NCBI RefSeq assembly: GCF_002776695.1
Contig: NZ_LFJC01000003.1
Coordinates: 7,614,638-7,678,637 of the forward strand
From: Bradyrhizobium nitroreducens
Lineage (GTDB): Bacteria > Pseudomonadota > Alphaproteobacteria > Rhizobiales > Xanthobacteraceae
DNA: 64,000 nt
Reading direction: 5' to 3'
Shown here: in pieces, positions 53,613-62,055 of the stretch
How positions within the stretch are numbered: the stretch's first letter is position 1
Layout of the letters: each line of letters opens with the position of its first letter
The notes under the pieces: model-generated
Told to the model about the DNA's origin: nothing
The model's database searches: none
Seen by the model: only the letters and a program-made list of their open reading frames with translations
Program-made: the position numbers and the translations under genes

Positions 53613-54047
53613 ATGAGCATAAATGTGCTTGGTCTCGCCAAAGGAGAGTCCCACAAATACGAGCTTGGCATGGATGGCAGTGCGAACATCACCGGCTCGA
53701 TCATGTGTATCATGGACGAGAGATTCAAGGAGGGTACAAGCGCCACCGACGCTTGGCAGAAGATTCTCGACGCCGGCGGCAAGAACGACGGAATAACCTA
53801 TATCATCAACGTTATTAAGTCGGGCAAGCAGTGGGCGTATGTGGGGAAAACGTTGGGTACATTCAAGAGTCGCTACACCAATGGGCCGACGGGAGGACTA
53901 CTGCAGGTCTTCAAGTTCTACGACCCCAAGGATATTCTCGACTGCACTCTCTACAATGTGAGCCATCCTGCGCTGATGGAAGGGTGGTGTTATCAGGTAC
54001 TGGCGGCCAAGAAGTATAACGTAACTAACGTCCAGGATCCGTGCTAG
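53613..54047 (+). CDS. GIY-YIG nuclease-like protein
   Basis: A 144-residue protein whose second half matches the GIY-YIG endonuclease core: GITYIINV (60-67), WAYVGKT with the YIG-equivalent YVG (76-78), FKSRYT with the conserved Arg (R87), ALMEGWCY with the catalytic Glu (E123) and a final Asn (NVTNVQ). Its N-terminal 55 residues have no recognised fold and might target it or keep it inactive. Base composition is visibly lower in GC than its neighbours, suggesting acquisition. GGGAGGA precedes ATG 53613. It follows two coiled-coil genes by 95 bases and could be the DNA-cutting part of the same system (inference). Confidence 0.75.
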   Translation: MSINVLGLAKGESHKYELGMDGSANITGSIMCIMDERFKEGTSATDAWQKILDAGGKNDGITYIINVIKSGKQWAYVGKTLGTFKSRYTNGPTGGLLQVFKFYDPKDILDCTLYNVSHPALMEGWCYQVLAAKKYNVTNVQDPC

Positions 54048-54133
54048 CGCTCGCATTTCTCGCGCTTGATACCGTTCTGAGAAGCACGGCGGCACGTTTA
54101 TCCCGGCAGCTTTCAGCGTCGCCGTCCTTTTTC

Positions 54134-55615
54134 TCACAGCGACGGCGGCGGGACGAAGCCGCCGAACTCGCGTTCGATCAACCCGGCCAGCGTCATAGTC
54201 GTGCGATCCTCCAGATAGGGGCCGATGATCTGGACGCCGATCGGCAGGCCTGTGGGTGTGCGCTCGATCGGAACGGCGGTCGCCGGCAGTCCGCAGGTCG
54301 AGGCGGGGTCGGCCCAGATGAAGCACGCATCGGAGTAATTGTAGAGCTTGCCGTCGATGTCGAGCTGCCGCGCCTCGAACGGCTCGGAATGGTCGTGCGG
54401 AAAGGCCGGCACGGTGGCGACGGGATAGATCACCGCGTCGAACTCGCGGAAGAACTGCTGCCAGCGTTGCTGCAGCTGCAGCCGGGCCGCGTCGGCTGCG
54501 AGCCATTCACGATGGAGCATGCCCCAGCCGCGGGCGCGTTCGGCCTGCAGGCTGCGGTCGTCGGGTGAGAGTGCCGCGGCAAGGCCTTGCGCTTCGGCGA
54601 GCGCGGCGGGTGTCAGGCGCGGGCTTCGCGCGCCGTTGAGCAGCCTCATGTAGAGCCGCGCGGAGTCCGCAAGATCAGGCAGCGAGGCGCTGGCACGCGC
54701 GACATGAGCGCCCGATCTGCCAAGCCGATCGGCCAATCGTCCGATGGCAGAACGCACGGCGTCACCTGTCGGCATCAGCGGATGCGTATCGATCACGAGG
54801 ATCCTGAAATCCCTGAGATCGGCATGGCGAGGGGCGGGCAGTGCGAGCCGATAGCCGACCCCGTCGCGCAGCTCGTCGGGGCCGGCGATGACGTCGAGCG
54901 ACAGGGCAAGATCCGAGGCCGTGCGCGCCATCGGCCCAAGGACGGCGAGATCGCCCTGGCCGGGAACAGGCGGCGTCGGCGGCAGGCTGTATCCCCGCAG
55001 GGGCACCAGGCCGAGGCTCGGCTTGTGTCCGAACACGCCGCAGAAATGCGCGGGTACCCGGATCGAGCCGCCGATATCCGAGCCGATCGAGAGCGGGCCG
55101 AAACCTGCGGCCAGTGCCGCCCCCGATCCGCCCGAGGAGCCGCCGGGCGAGCGGCCGAGATCCCACGGGTTGTTCGTCGCTCCGTAAATCTCGTTGTAGC
55201 TCTGGAAATCCCTGAGGCCGATCGGGATATTGGTCTTGCCGATGATGATGGCGCCCGCCGCTTTCAGCCGCGAGACGACGAGCGCGTCTTCCGTTGGCCG
55301 AAAATCCCTGAAATGTGGAAAGCCCCAGGTCGTCGGCAGGCCGGCGACGTTGAACGGCTCTTTCATGGTGACGGGGATGCCAAGCAACGGCAGCCGCTCG
55401 CCGCGGCCGAGCGCAGCATCGGCGGCTCGCGCGGCGTCTCTGGCGCGATCGAAATCGCGAACGATGATGGCGTTGATCTTGCCATCCAGCGCCTCGATGC
55501 GTGCGATGGTGCGTTCGAGCAACTCCGACGCCGACATCTTGCGCGCGTGCAGGGCGCCGAGAAGGGCGCTGATCGAGCCGTAGTCCAAGTCAGCAGCGTC
55601 CGCAGGTCTTTGCAT
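54134..55615 (-). CDS. Amidase (amidase signature family)
   Basis: A 493-residue Ser-cisSer-Lys hydrolase. K85 (VTMKEPFNV), S160 in GRSPGGSSGGSGAALAAGFG and S184 in SDIGGSIRVPAHFCG have the spacing of the FAAH triad (75 and 24 residues). It hydrolyses an amide or ester of unknown nature; it is not GatA, as no gatCB genes are nearby. The C-terminal PIGVQIIGPYLEDRTTM motif is typical. It is transcribed divergently from the MFS transporter and converges with the GIY-YIG gene. Confidence 0.92.
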   Translation of the reverse strand: MQRPADAADLDYGSISALLGALHARKMSASELLERTIARIEALDGKINAIIVRDFDRARDAARAADAALGRGERLPLLGIPVTMKEPFNVAGLPTTWGFPHFRDFRPTEDALVVSRLKAAGAIIIGKTNIPIGLRDFQSYNEIYGATNNPWDLGRSPGGSSGGSGAALAAGFGPLSIGSDIGGSIRVPAHFCGVFGHKPSLGLVPLRGYSLPPTPPVPGQGDLAVLGPMARTASDLALSLDVIAGPDELRDGVGYRLALPAPRHADLRDFRILVIDTHPLMPTGDAVRSAIGRLADRLGRSGAHVARASASLPDLADSARLYMRLLNGARSPRLTPAALAEAQGLAAALSPDDRSLQAERARGWGMLHREWLAADAARLQLQQRWQQFFREFDAVIYPVATVPAFPHDHSEPFEARQLDIDGKLYNYSDACFIWADPASTCGLPATAVPIERTPTGLPIGVQIIGPYLEDRTTMTLAGLIEREFGGFVPPPSL

Positions 55616-55989
55616 GGGACCTCCATCTCGCGATCCGAAACAGTCGTGCCTTCCGATCGGTTAATGGATCCGGACGAAGGCAACTCGATATGGCGATCGT
55701 GCAATCGTGCCGCTGTTTTGCCCGACGTGTCAAACGCGGCATCAGGCTCGGCCGCACGCAGGGAAATTCTTCAATGATTTGTACTTTGCATGGGGTTGTT
55801 TTCGCATTTTTTGTTTGAGGGGTGGCAGCCTGAGCATCAGCGGCCGGAAACGGATCGATACGCTCGCCTCTAAGAGTTTCTACACACAGTTCTGGCACGT
55901 TCCGCGCGTCAATATCCGCAACCTGCATCGGCGCCTCTCATTGCGCGCACGAAAAGACGGGGCCCGCGGAAATCGAGGGGGCGTAAGCC
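55616..55989. other. Intergenic stretch between amidase and MFS genes
   Basis: 374 bases between divergent genes. Several frames stay open through it, but none has a start with a ribosome site or family-like sequence. An AT-rich segment near 55770-55820, with runs of T, may hold the promoter of the MFS gene. I see no repeat or palindrome of note. Confidence 0.45.
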
Positions 55990-57207
55990 ATGACTGCACT
56001 TGCTTCGGACGCCGGTCGCGCGAGGGGTGGGATCGTGCCGATCCTGTTGGGCGTCGTGCCGTTCAGTCAGATTCCGCTCGACGCTTACACGCCCGGCCTG
56101 CCGCAGATGGTGGTGGATCTCTCCACCGATGCGGCCTCGATGCAGAATACGGTCACCGCCTATATGCTCGGCATGAGTCTGGCGCTGGTGCCTGTTGGTA
56201 TCGCCTCCGACACGCTCGGCCGCCGCAACGTCCTGCTCGCAGGTCTGTCCGTGCTGATCGCGATGAGCATCGCCTGTGCGCTCGCCACCAGCGCTTCGCT
56301 GCTGCTCGGCTTGCGCTTCCTGCAAGGCATCGGCGGCTGCACCTGCCTCGTCGTCGCCTATGCCGTTGCGGCCGACTGCTTTCGCGGTCGTGAGCTCACG
56401 GCGATCTCCGGACTGCTTGGAGCCGCCTGGGGTCTCGCGCCAGTGCTTGCCCCCGCGGCCGGCGGCTTCATCGTCGAGCTGACGTCCTGGCGCGGGGTCT
56501 TTGTCGTCATTGCCATCGCTGCGGCCATCATTGCCACGATCGTCGTATTTCTCCTGCCCGAGACGCTGCCGGCCGAGCGCCGCGCGCCGTTCGATCCGCG
56601 CCGCACGGCCGGCATCTTGCGCGAGGCGCTGGTCCGTCCGGGCTTCCTCGCTTTCGTGCTGGTGTTTGCCGCGGCAGCAAGCGCACAGCTGGCGTTCGGC
56701 GTCGTCGCGCCCTTCTTCTACCAGACCGGTCTCGGTTATTCGGCGGCGATCTACGGCCTCGTCGCGCTCGGCCTTGGCGGCGTCAATCTCGCCGGCGAGC
56801 TCGGCTGCGCGCACTTCGCGCGCTTCATGCCGGCCCGCATGCTGGGCTTCGGCGCCTTCGCGCTGTTCCTCGCAGGCGCAGCGGTTCTGACCGCAACCGG
56901 CATGATCTTCGGTCTCGATCTCGCGTCGATCACGATCGGCGGCGCGCTGGTGCTCGGCGGCTGCGGCGTGCTGTGTCCGATGATGTACGGCATGGCGCTC
57001 GGCCTGTTCGAGCGCGACCACGGCCTGATCGGCGGCCTCATCAGCGCGCTCTGCTATCTCGCGGTCAGCGGTGCCATGGCGATCGCGGCGGTGCTGCCCG
57101 AGGCCACGCAGGCGCCGATCGGATGGCTCTATCTCGGCCTCTGCGCCATCGCGGGCGCGCTGCTTGCGATCTCGCTGCCCTCGGCGCGGCACGCCACACA
57201 GACCTAG
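55990..57207 (+). CDS. MFS transporter (DHA1, Bcr/CflA-like)
   Basis: A 405-residue inner-membrane transporter with twelve predicted helices. The N-terminal IPLDAYTPGLPQMVVDLSTD and the loop-2-3 motif GIASDTLGRRNVLLAGL mark the Bcr/CflA drug-efflux subfamily; the central cytoplasmic loop is basic (AERRAPFDPRRT). It stands 15 bases before the guanine deaminase gene, so it may move a purine or related compound instead of a drug (inference). Confidence 0.88.
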   Translation: MTALASDAGRARGGIVPILLGVVPFSQIPLDAYTPGLPQMVVDLSTDAASMQNTVTAYMLGMSLALVPVGIASDTLGRRNVLLAGLSVLIAMSIACALATSASLLLGLRFLQGIGGCTCLVVAYAVAADCFRGRELTAISGLLGAAWGLAPVLAPAAGGFIVELTSWRGVFVVIAIAAAIIATIVVFLLPETLPAERRAPFDPRRTAGILREALVRPGFLAFVLVFAAAASAQLAFGVVAPFFYQTGLGYSAAIYGLVALGLGGVNLAGELGCAHFARFMPARMLGFGAFALFLAGAAVLTATGMIFGLDLASITIGGALVLGGCGVLCPMMYGMALGLFERDHGLIGGLISALCYLAVSGAMAIAAVLPEATQAPIGWLYLGLCAIAGALLAISLPSARHATQT

Positions 57208-57222
57208 GGAAGGAATTGGATC

Positions 57223-58620
57223 ATGACCACTGTTGGTATTCGCGGCACGTTCTTCGATTTCGTCGACGATCCCTGGAAGCATATCGGCAACGAGCAGGCG
57301 GCTGCGCGCTTCCACCAGGACGGCCTCATGGTCGTCACGGATGGCGTCATCGAGGCCTTCGGTCCGTATGAGAAGATCGCCGCTGCGCATCCGGGCGTCG
57401 CCATCACTGAGATCAAGGACCGTATCATCGTCCCGGGCTTCATCGACGGCCATATCCACCTGCCGCAGACCCGCGTGTTGGGCGCCTATGGCGAGCAGCT
57501 CCTGCCGTGGCTGCAGAAATGGGTCTATCCGGAAGAGCTCAAATATCGGGATCGCAACTACGCGCGCGAGGGCGTGAAGCGTTTTCTCGACGCGTTGCTC
57601 GCCTCCGGCACCACCACCTGCCAGGCCTTCACCAGCTCGTCGCCGGTTTCGACCGAAGAGCTGTTCGAGGAAGCCGCCCGCCGCAACATGCGCGTCATCG
57701 CAGGCCTCACCGGCATCGACCGCAACGCGCCGGCCGATTTCATCGATACGCCCGAGAATTTCTATCGTGACAGCAAGCGGCTGATCGCCGAGTATCACAA
57801 CAAGGGACGCAACCTCTACGCCATCACGCCGCGCTTCGCCTTCGGCGCCTCGCCCGAGCTGCTGAAGGCTTGCCAGCGCCTCAAGCACGAGCATCCGGAC
57901 TGCTGGGTCAACACCCACATCTCCGAGAACCCGGCCGAATGCAGCGGCGTGCTGGTCGAGCATCCGGACTGCCAGGACTATCTCGGCGTCTACGAGAAGT
58001 TCGACCTTGTGGGGCCGAAATTCTCCGGCGGGCACGGGGTCTATCTCTCGAACAACGAATTCCGCCGCATGTCGAAGAAGGGCGCGGCAGTGGTGTTCTG
58101 CCCGTGCTCGAACCTGTTCCTCGGCAGCGGCCTGTTCCGCCTCGGCCGCGCCACCGATCCCGAGCATCGCGTCAAGATGTCGTTCGGCACCGACGTCGGC
58201 GGCGGCAACCGCTTCTCGATGATCGCCGTGCTCGACGACGCCTACAAGGTCGGCATGTGCAACAACACGCTGCTCGACGGCAGCATCGATCCCACCCGCA
58301 AGGATCTCGCCGAAGCCGAGCGCAACAAGCTCTCGCCCTATCGCGGCTTCTGGTCGATCACGCTCGGCGGCGCCGAAGGCCTCTACATCGACGACAAGCT
58401 CGGCAATTTCGAGCCGGGCAAGGAGGCCGATTTCGTCGCGCTCGATCCGAACGGCGGGCAGATCGCGCAAGCGTGGCATCAGTCGCTGATCGCCGACGGC
58501 GCCGGTCCGCGCACGATGGACGAGGCCGCGAGCATGCTGTTCGCCGTCATGATGGTCGGCGACGACCGCTGCGTCGACGAGACCTGGGTGATGGGCAAGC
58601 GTCTCTACAAGAAGAGCTGA
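57223..58620 (+). CDS. guaD: Guanine deaminase
   Basis: A 465-residue zinc amidohydrolase converting guanine to xanthine and ammonia. It carries the family metal motif PGFIDGHIHLPQTR (H77, H79) and the substrate-binding LPWLQKWVYPEE, then WVNTHISENPAEC, GHGVYLSNNEFRRM, VFCPCSNLFLGSG and SFGTDVGGGNRFSM with the catalytic Asp. This is very close to known GuaD sequences. It follows the MFS gene by 15 bases and precedes an ABM-like membrane protein by 15 bases, so the three are probably one operon for purine use. Confidence 0.95.
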   Translation: MTTVGIRGTFFDFVDDPWKHIGNEQAAARFHQDGLMVVTDGVIEAFGPYEKIAAAHPGVAITEIKDRIIVPGFIDGHIHLPQTRVLGAYGEQLLPWLQKWVYPEELKYRDRNYAREGVKRFLDALLASGTTTCQAFTSSSPVSTEELFEEAARRNMRVIAGLTGIDRNAPADFIDTPENFYRDSKRLIAEYHNKGRNLYAITPRFAFGASPELLKACQRLKHEHPDCWVNTHISENPAECSGVLVEHPDCQDYLGVYEKFDLVGPKFSGGHGVYLSNNEFRRMSKKGAAVVFCPCSNLFLGSGLFRLGRATDPEHRVKMSFGTDVGGGNRFSMIAVLDDAYKVGMCNNTLLDGSIDPTRKDLAEAERNKLSPYRGFWSITLGGAEGLYIDDKLGNFEPGKEADFVALDPNGGQIAQAWHQSLIADGAGPRTMDEAASMLFAVMMVGDDRCVDETWVMGKRLYKKS

Positions 58621-58635
58621 GCGGACGGGCGGCTC

Positions 58636-59616
58636 ATGAGTGCATCGCTAGACACAGCCGGCCAGCCGGTCGCCCTCGTCATCCAGCGCCGCATCGCGGA
58701 TGACGGCTTCGCCGCGTTCGCGCGCTGGAACGGCGAGGTCGGCGAGGTGCTGAAGGCATGGCCCGGATTCCTGGGGCAGGAGGTGGTGCCACCGCAGCCG
58801 CCGGCCCAGGTCGATTGGGTGACGATCCTGCGCTTCGCGAGTCCGGCCGCGGCGCGCGCCTGGCTTCGGAGCGAGGTGCGGGCGCGGCTGATCGGCGAGG
58901 TGCAGCGCCATTTCGTCGGTTCGGAGGACGTCCATATCCTGCCCGACAGCGGCGTCCAGCGCGACAGCGCGGTCTCCGCCGTGATCTCCTTCAAGGTCCC
59001 CGAGGGGCTCGAGGATGCGTTCCTGAGATGGCAGCAGCGCATCCAGGCTGCGGAGGCCGAGTTCAAGGGATTTTTGCGCCACAAGATCGAGCGGCCGATT
59101 GCGGGCCTGCACGACGAATGGATCATCATCCTGTCGTTCGACTCCGATGCCAACCTCAATGCGTGGCTCGACTCGCCCGTGCGGCAGGCGCTGCTCGAGG
59201 AAGGCGAGCGCTTCAACGCCGGTATGAATGTGAAGCGGGCGAGCTACGGATTCAATTTCTGGTTCCCGGCGGGCAAGACGCAGGCACCGGAACAAGGTCC
59301 GGAGTTCATCTGGAAGAGCAACCTCATCGTCCTTCTGGTGCTCTATCCCGTGGTCTGTCTCTGGGGCACTTTCATCAGCAGGCCGCTGATCGACAGCCAC
59401 GGCGTGCCCGTCTGGCTGTCGCTGTTCATCGGCAATCTCGTCAGCACCCAGCTGCTCGGCTGGTGGCTGGTGCCTGCCGCCTTCAAGGCGCTCGACTGGT
59501 GGGTCACGCCGAAGGTGATCAGTCGCCAGGTCGCAGGCTACGCACTCCTTGCGGTGCTCTATGCCGCCTCGATGGGCCTGTACGCGCTGCTGCTCGCGTG
59601 GCATTGGGGGCGGTGA
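58636..59616 (+). CDS. Double ABM-like domain protein with C-terminal membrane helices
   Basis: A 326-residue protein. Two antibiotic-biosynthesis-monooxygenase-like ferredoxin folds occupy about 10-105 and 112-210 (ALVIQRRIADDGFAAFARW, FLGQEV; SAVISFKVPEGLEDAFLRW, FLRHKIE). After a short linker come about three membrane helices (NLIVLLVLYPVVCLWGTFIS, LSLFIGNLVSTQLLGWWLVP and a final one). ABM domains oxidise aromatic or heme-like compounds or act as dimeric sensors. This tandem-plus-membrane layout occurs in uncharacterised proteobacterial proteins. It is third in the guanine-deaminase operon. Confidence 0.78.
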   Translation: MSASLDTAGQPVALVIQRRIADDGFAAFARWNGEVGEVLKAWPGFLGQEVVPPQPPAQVDWVTILRFASPAAARAWLRSEVRARLIGEVQRHFVGSEDVHILPDSGVQRDSAVSAVISFKVPEGLEDAFLRWQQRIQAAEAEFKGFLRHKIERPIAGLHDEWIIILSFDSDANLNAWLDSPVRQALLEEGERFNAGMNVKRASYGFNFWFPAGKTQAPEQGPEFIWKSNLIVLLVLYPVVCLWGTFISRPLIDSHGVPVWLSLFIGNLVSTQLLGWWLVPAAFKALDWWVTPKVISRQVAGYALLAVLYAASMGLYALLLAWHWGR

Positions 59617-59638
59617 GACCAAGCAGGCGATTTGGCGC

Positions 59639-59986
59639 TCAGCTCACACTCGACAGGAAGCCTGCCAGAATCGTCCGGCTTTGGCTGAGCGTCTCGATGC
59701 GTTCATCGATGAGGCTGACCTGCTGCGCGAGGATTCTGCGCAGGTTGTTGCACGGCGTGAATTCCGGATCGTTGTTCCGCACGCACGGCAGCAATTGCTG
59801 GATCGTTTCGAGCGTCATCCCCGCCGCGCCAAGCATTTTGATCCGCCGAACGGTCTCTTCTTCCGCCGGGCCATAATCGCGATAGCCGGAGTCTGTCCGC
59901 TGCGGCGCAAGCAGTCCTTCGGCTTCGTAGTAACGCAGCATCCGGACACTGACTCCCGTCCTGCGGGAGAGCTCACCAATTTTCAC
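59639..59986 (-). CDS. MerR family transcriptional regulator
   Basis: A 115-residue regulator. The winged helix (MKIGELSRRTGVSVRMLRYY, EAEGLLAPQRTDSGYRDY) is followed by a coiled-coil dimerisation helix; two Cys (PCVRNNDPEFTPC) lie just before it and could bind metal or sense oxidants. The GTG start is preceded by AGAGGA. It diverges from a quinone-oxidoreductase-like gene whose promoter has the MerR-typical 19-bp spacer, so it probably activates that gene. Confidence 0.9.
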   Translation of the reverse strand: MKIGELSRRTGVSVRMLRYYEAEGLLAPQRTDSGYRDYGPAEEETVRRIKMLGAAGMTLETIQQLLPCVRNNDPEFTPCNNLRRILAQQVSLIDERIETLSQSRTILAGFLSSVS

Positions 59987-59998
59987 TGAAGAATCCTC

Positions 59999-60029
59999 TT
60001 GACCCTGACAGTACTGTCAGACCTTACAG
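59999..60029 (+). promoter_or_regulatory. MerR-type promoter with 16-bp palindrome
   Basis: TTGACC (59999-60004) and TTACAG (60024-60029) are 19 bases apart, the overlong spacing used by MerR activators. The spacer contains the perfect palindrome CTGACAGTACTGTCAG (60005-60020). It lies 41 bases before the oxidoreductase start, which it should drive when the MerR protein untwists the DNA. Confidence 0.8.
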
Positions 60030-60070
60030 GTCGTGCTCGTCCATGTGAACACCATCGCGGAGGAGCAACG

Positions 60071-61081
60071 ATGAAAGCTTACCATTTGAACGGCGGTGCC
60101 GGTGCCGGTGGCCTTGTGCTGGCTGATGTCAGTAGGCCTGAACCCGCGGGCGGCGAGGTCCGTATCCGGGTCGAAGCGGCAAGCCTGAATTATCGCGACC
60201 TCATGATCCTCGACCGTGTTGGCCAAGGCGGGCTGAATGGTCGCGTGCCGTTGTCGGACGGCGCGGGCGTCGTCGACGCCATCGGTTCGGGCGTCACGCA
60301 ATGGCAGCCCGGAGACCGCGTCGTCGCGTCATTCTTTCGCGATTGGGTCGCGGGGCCATTCAAAGCCAGCTATATTCCGTCTGCCCTCGGTGGCAACACC
60401 ATGGACGGAATGCTCGCGGAGTATGTCGTGCTGCCGGCAACCGCGCTTGTCTCTGTGCCGGCGCACTTGTCCGCGGTCGAAGCGGCGACCTTGCCCTGTG
60501 CCGGCGTCACGGCCTGGCACGGCCTCATCGCACGCGGCGGGATGGGCAAAGGTGACACGCTGCTGGTCCAGGGAACAGGCGGTGTCGCGCTGTTCGGCCT
60601 TCAGTTCGCCGTGGCGCTGGGGGCGCGCGCGATCGTGATATCATCCTCGGATGAGAAGCTCGCCCGCGCCAAGGCGCTGGGCGGTTCGATCCTCATCAAC
60701 TACCGCGACACGCCCGACTGGGATGCCGCGCTGATGAAGGCGACGGAAGGCGAAGGCGCAAGTCATATCCTCGAACTCGGCGGACCCGGCACCTATGACC
60801 GATCGCTTAGATCGATCGCTTCGGGCGGCAAGATCGTCCAGATCGGTGTCTTGACGGGGTTTGGCCCGAAGCCGGACCTCGCGCGTCTTCAGTGGGAGAA
60901 CGCCGACATCGTCGGTGTCACCGTCGGATCTCGCGAGCATTTCACCGCCATGAATCGCTTCTTGACCGACAAGGCAATCCACCCGATCGTCGATCGGGTG
61001 TACGGCTTCGACGAGGTCCCCCACGCGTTCGCCCATCTCCGGACCGGCTCCCACTTCGGCAAGGTCGTTGTGAAGCTGTAA
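60071..61081 (+). CDS. Zinc-type alcohol dehydrogenase / NADPH:quinone oxidoreductase family protein (MDR)
   Basis: A 336-residue medium-chain dehydrogenase. The N-terminal GroES-like domain (VRIRVEAASLNYRDLMILD) and the NADPH motif VQGTGGVALFGLQFAVALGA are clear; the structural zinc cysteines are absent, as in quinone reductases of this branch. It probably reduces reactive carbonyls or quinones using NADPH, consistent with a stress-responsive MerR regulator encoded divergently. AGGAG precedes ATG 60071. Confidence 0.92.
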   Translation: MKAYHLNGGAGAGGLVLADVSRPEPAGGEVRIRVEAASLNYRDLMILDRVGQGGLNGRVPLSDGAGVVDAIGSGVTQWQPGDRVVASFFRDWVAGPFKASYIPSALGGNTMDGMLAEYVVLPATALVSVPAHLSAVEAATLPCAGVTAWHGLIARGGMGKGDTLLVQGTGGVALFGLQFAVALGARAIVISSSDEKLARAKALGGSILINYRDTPDWDAALMKATEGEGASHILELGGPGTYDRSLRSIASGGKIVQIGVLTGFGPKPDLARLQWENADIVGVTVGSREHFTAMNRFLTDKAIHPIVDRVYGFDEVPHAFAHLRTGSHFGKVVVKL

Positions 61082-61136
61082 GGGTCTCAGAGACGTCAGG
61101 GCGGAGGAGCGCTCCATCTCTGGACAAACGACGACC

Positions 61137-62039
61137 ATGTTCGCCCTGACTTTTCTCGGGACCTCGGCAAGCGTTCCTTCGGCAGAACGCAACCATCCGG
61201 CCTTGCTGATCGAGGCGGCCGGCCAGCGCATGCTGGTCGATTGCGGAGAAGGCACGCAGCGCCAGCTGCTGCGCAGCGGCGCCGGCTTCCGGCGGCTCGA
61301 CCGCATCCTGCTGACGCATGCGCATCTCGATCACGTGCTCGGCATCCCCGGCCTGTTTTCGACGCTGCGCTTGCGGCAGGGCGCCGAGGTGATGACCGTT
61401 CATGGCGGCCCGGCCACGCTCGAGACCGTCGTCCAGATGCTCGCAGGCTTGTGGGGCGCGGGCAGGGCGCCGCTTCCGGTGGAGTTCGCAGCCCTGGCCC
61501 AAGGACAGGTCATCGACGCCGGCGACTTCACCATCGACTGCTTTCCGGTGCGCCACCGCGACACCGACAGTCTTGGTTTCGTCTTCCAGAGCCCCGCTCG
61601 CCGCCACCTTCAGTCCGATCGTCTCGCGGCGCTGGGTGTGCCCGACGGTCCTTTGCGCGGCGAGTTGGCGCAGGGACGGCCAATCGTCATCGACGGCGGC
61701 ACGATCGATCCGGAGGACGTGCTGGGGCCGCCGAGCGGCGGCAAAAAGCTCGTGGTGATCGGTGACCTTGAGACCACCGAGGGCCTGTCGAATTACGTCG
61801 CTGACGCCGATTTGCTGGTGATCGAGGCAACGTTCCTCGATCGCGACGCGCCGACCGCGCGGAATTACGGCCATCTCACTGCGGCTGAGGCCGCTTCCTT
61901 TGCCGCCGCGAACGGCGTCCGCCAGCTCGTGCTGACCCATATGTCCGGACGTTACGAGGACGCCGAGATCCTGGCGGAGGCGGCGAGGATCTTTCCGAAC
62001 ACCCGGATCGCCGTCGACTTCGATCACATCGTGGTCTAG
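61137..62039 (+). CDS. rnz: Ribonuclease Z (metallo-beta-lactamase fold)
   Basis: A 300-residue tRNA 3'-processing endonuclease. It begins FALTFLGTSASVPSAERNHP, typical of RNase Z, with GEGTQRQLLRSG, the metal motif LTHAHLDHVLGIPGLF (H61, H63, D65, H66), later PVRHRDTDSLGFVF, VVIGDLETTEG and LTHMSGRY. The expected motif order and length are present. It follows the oxidoreductase gene by 55 bases with no evident terminator. Confidence 0.93.
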   Translation: MFALTFLGTSASVPSAERNHPALLIEAAGQRMLVDCGEGTQRQLLRSGAGFRRLDRILLTHAHLDHVLGIPGLFSTLRLRQGAEVMTVHGGPATLETVVQMLAGLWGAGRAPLPVEFAALAQGQVIDAGDFTIDCFPVRHRDTDSLGFVFQSPARRHLQSDRLAALGVPDGPLRGELAQGRPIVIDGGTIDPEDVLGPPSGGKKLVVIGDLETTEGLSNYVADADLLVIEATFLDRDAPTARNYGHLTAAEAASFAAANGVRQLVLTHMSGRYEDAEILAEAARIFPNTRIAVDFDHIVV

Positions 62040-62055
62040 TCGCGCCGACCCGCGT

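Noticed and set aside
55909..58479. An 856-residue open frame on the minus strand
   Set aside because: It spans the MFS and guanine deaminase genes in antisense and has the Arg/His/Asp/Gln-rich composition of a shadow frame; both sense genes carry full family motifs.
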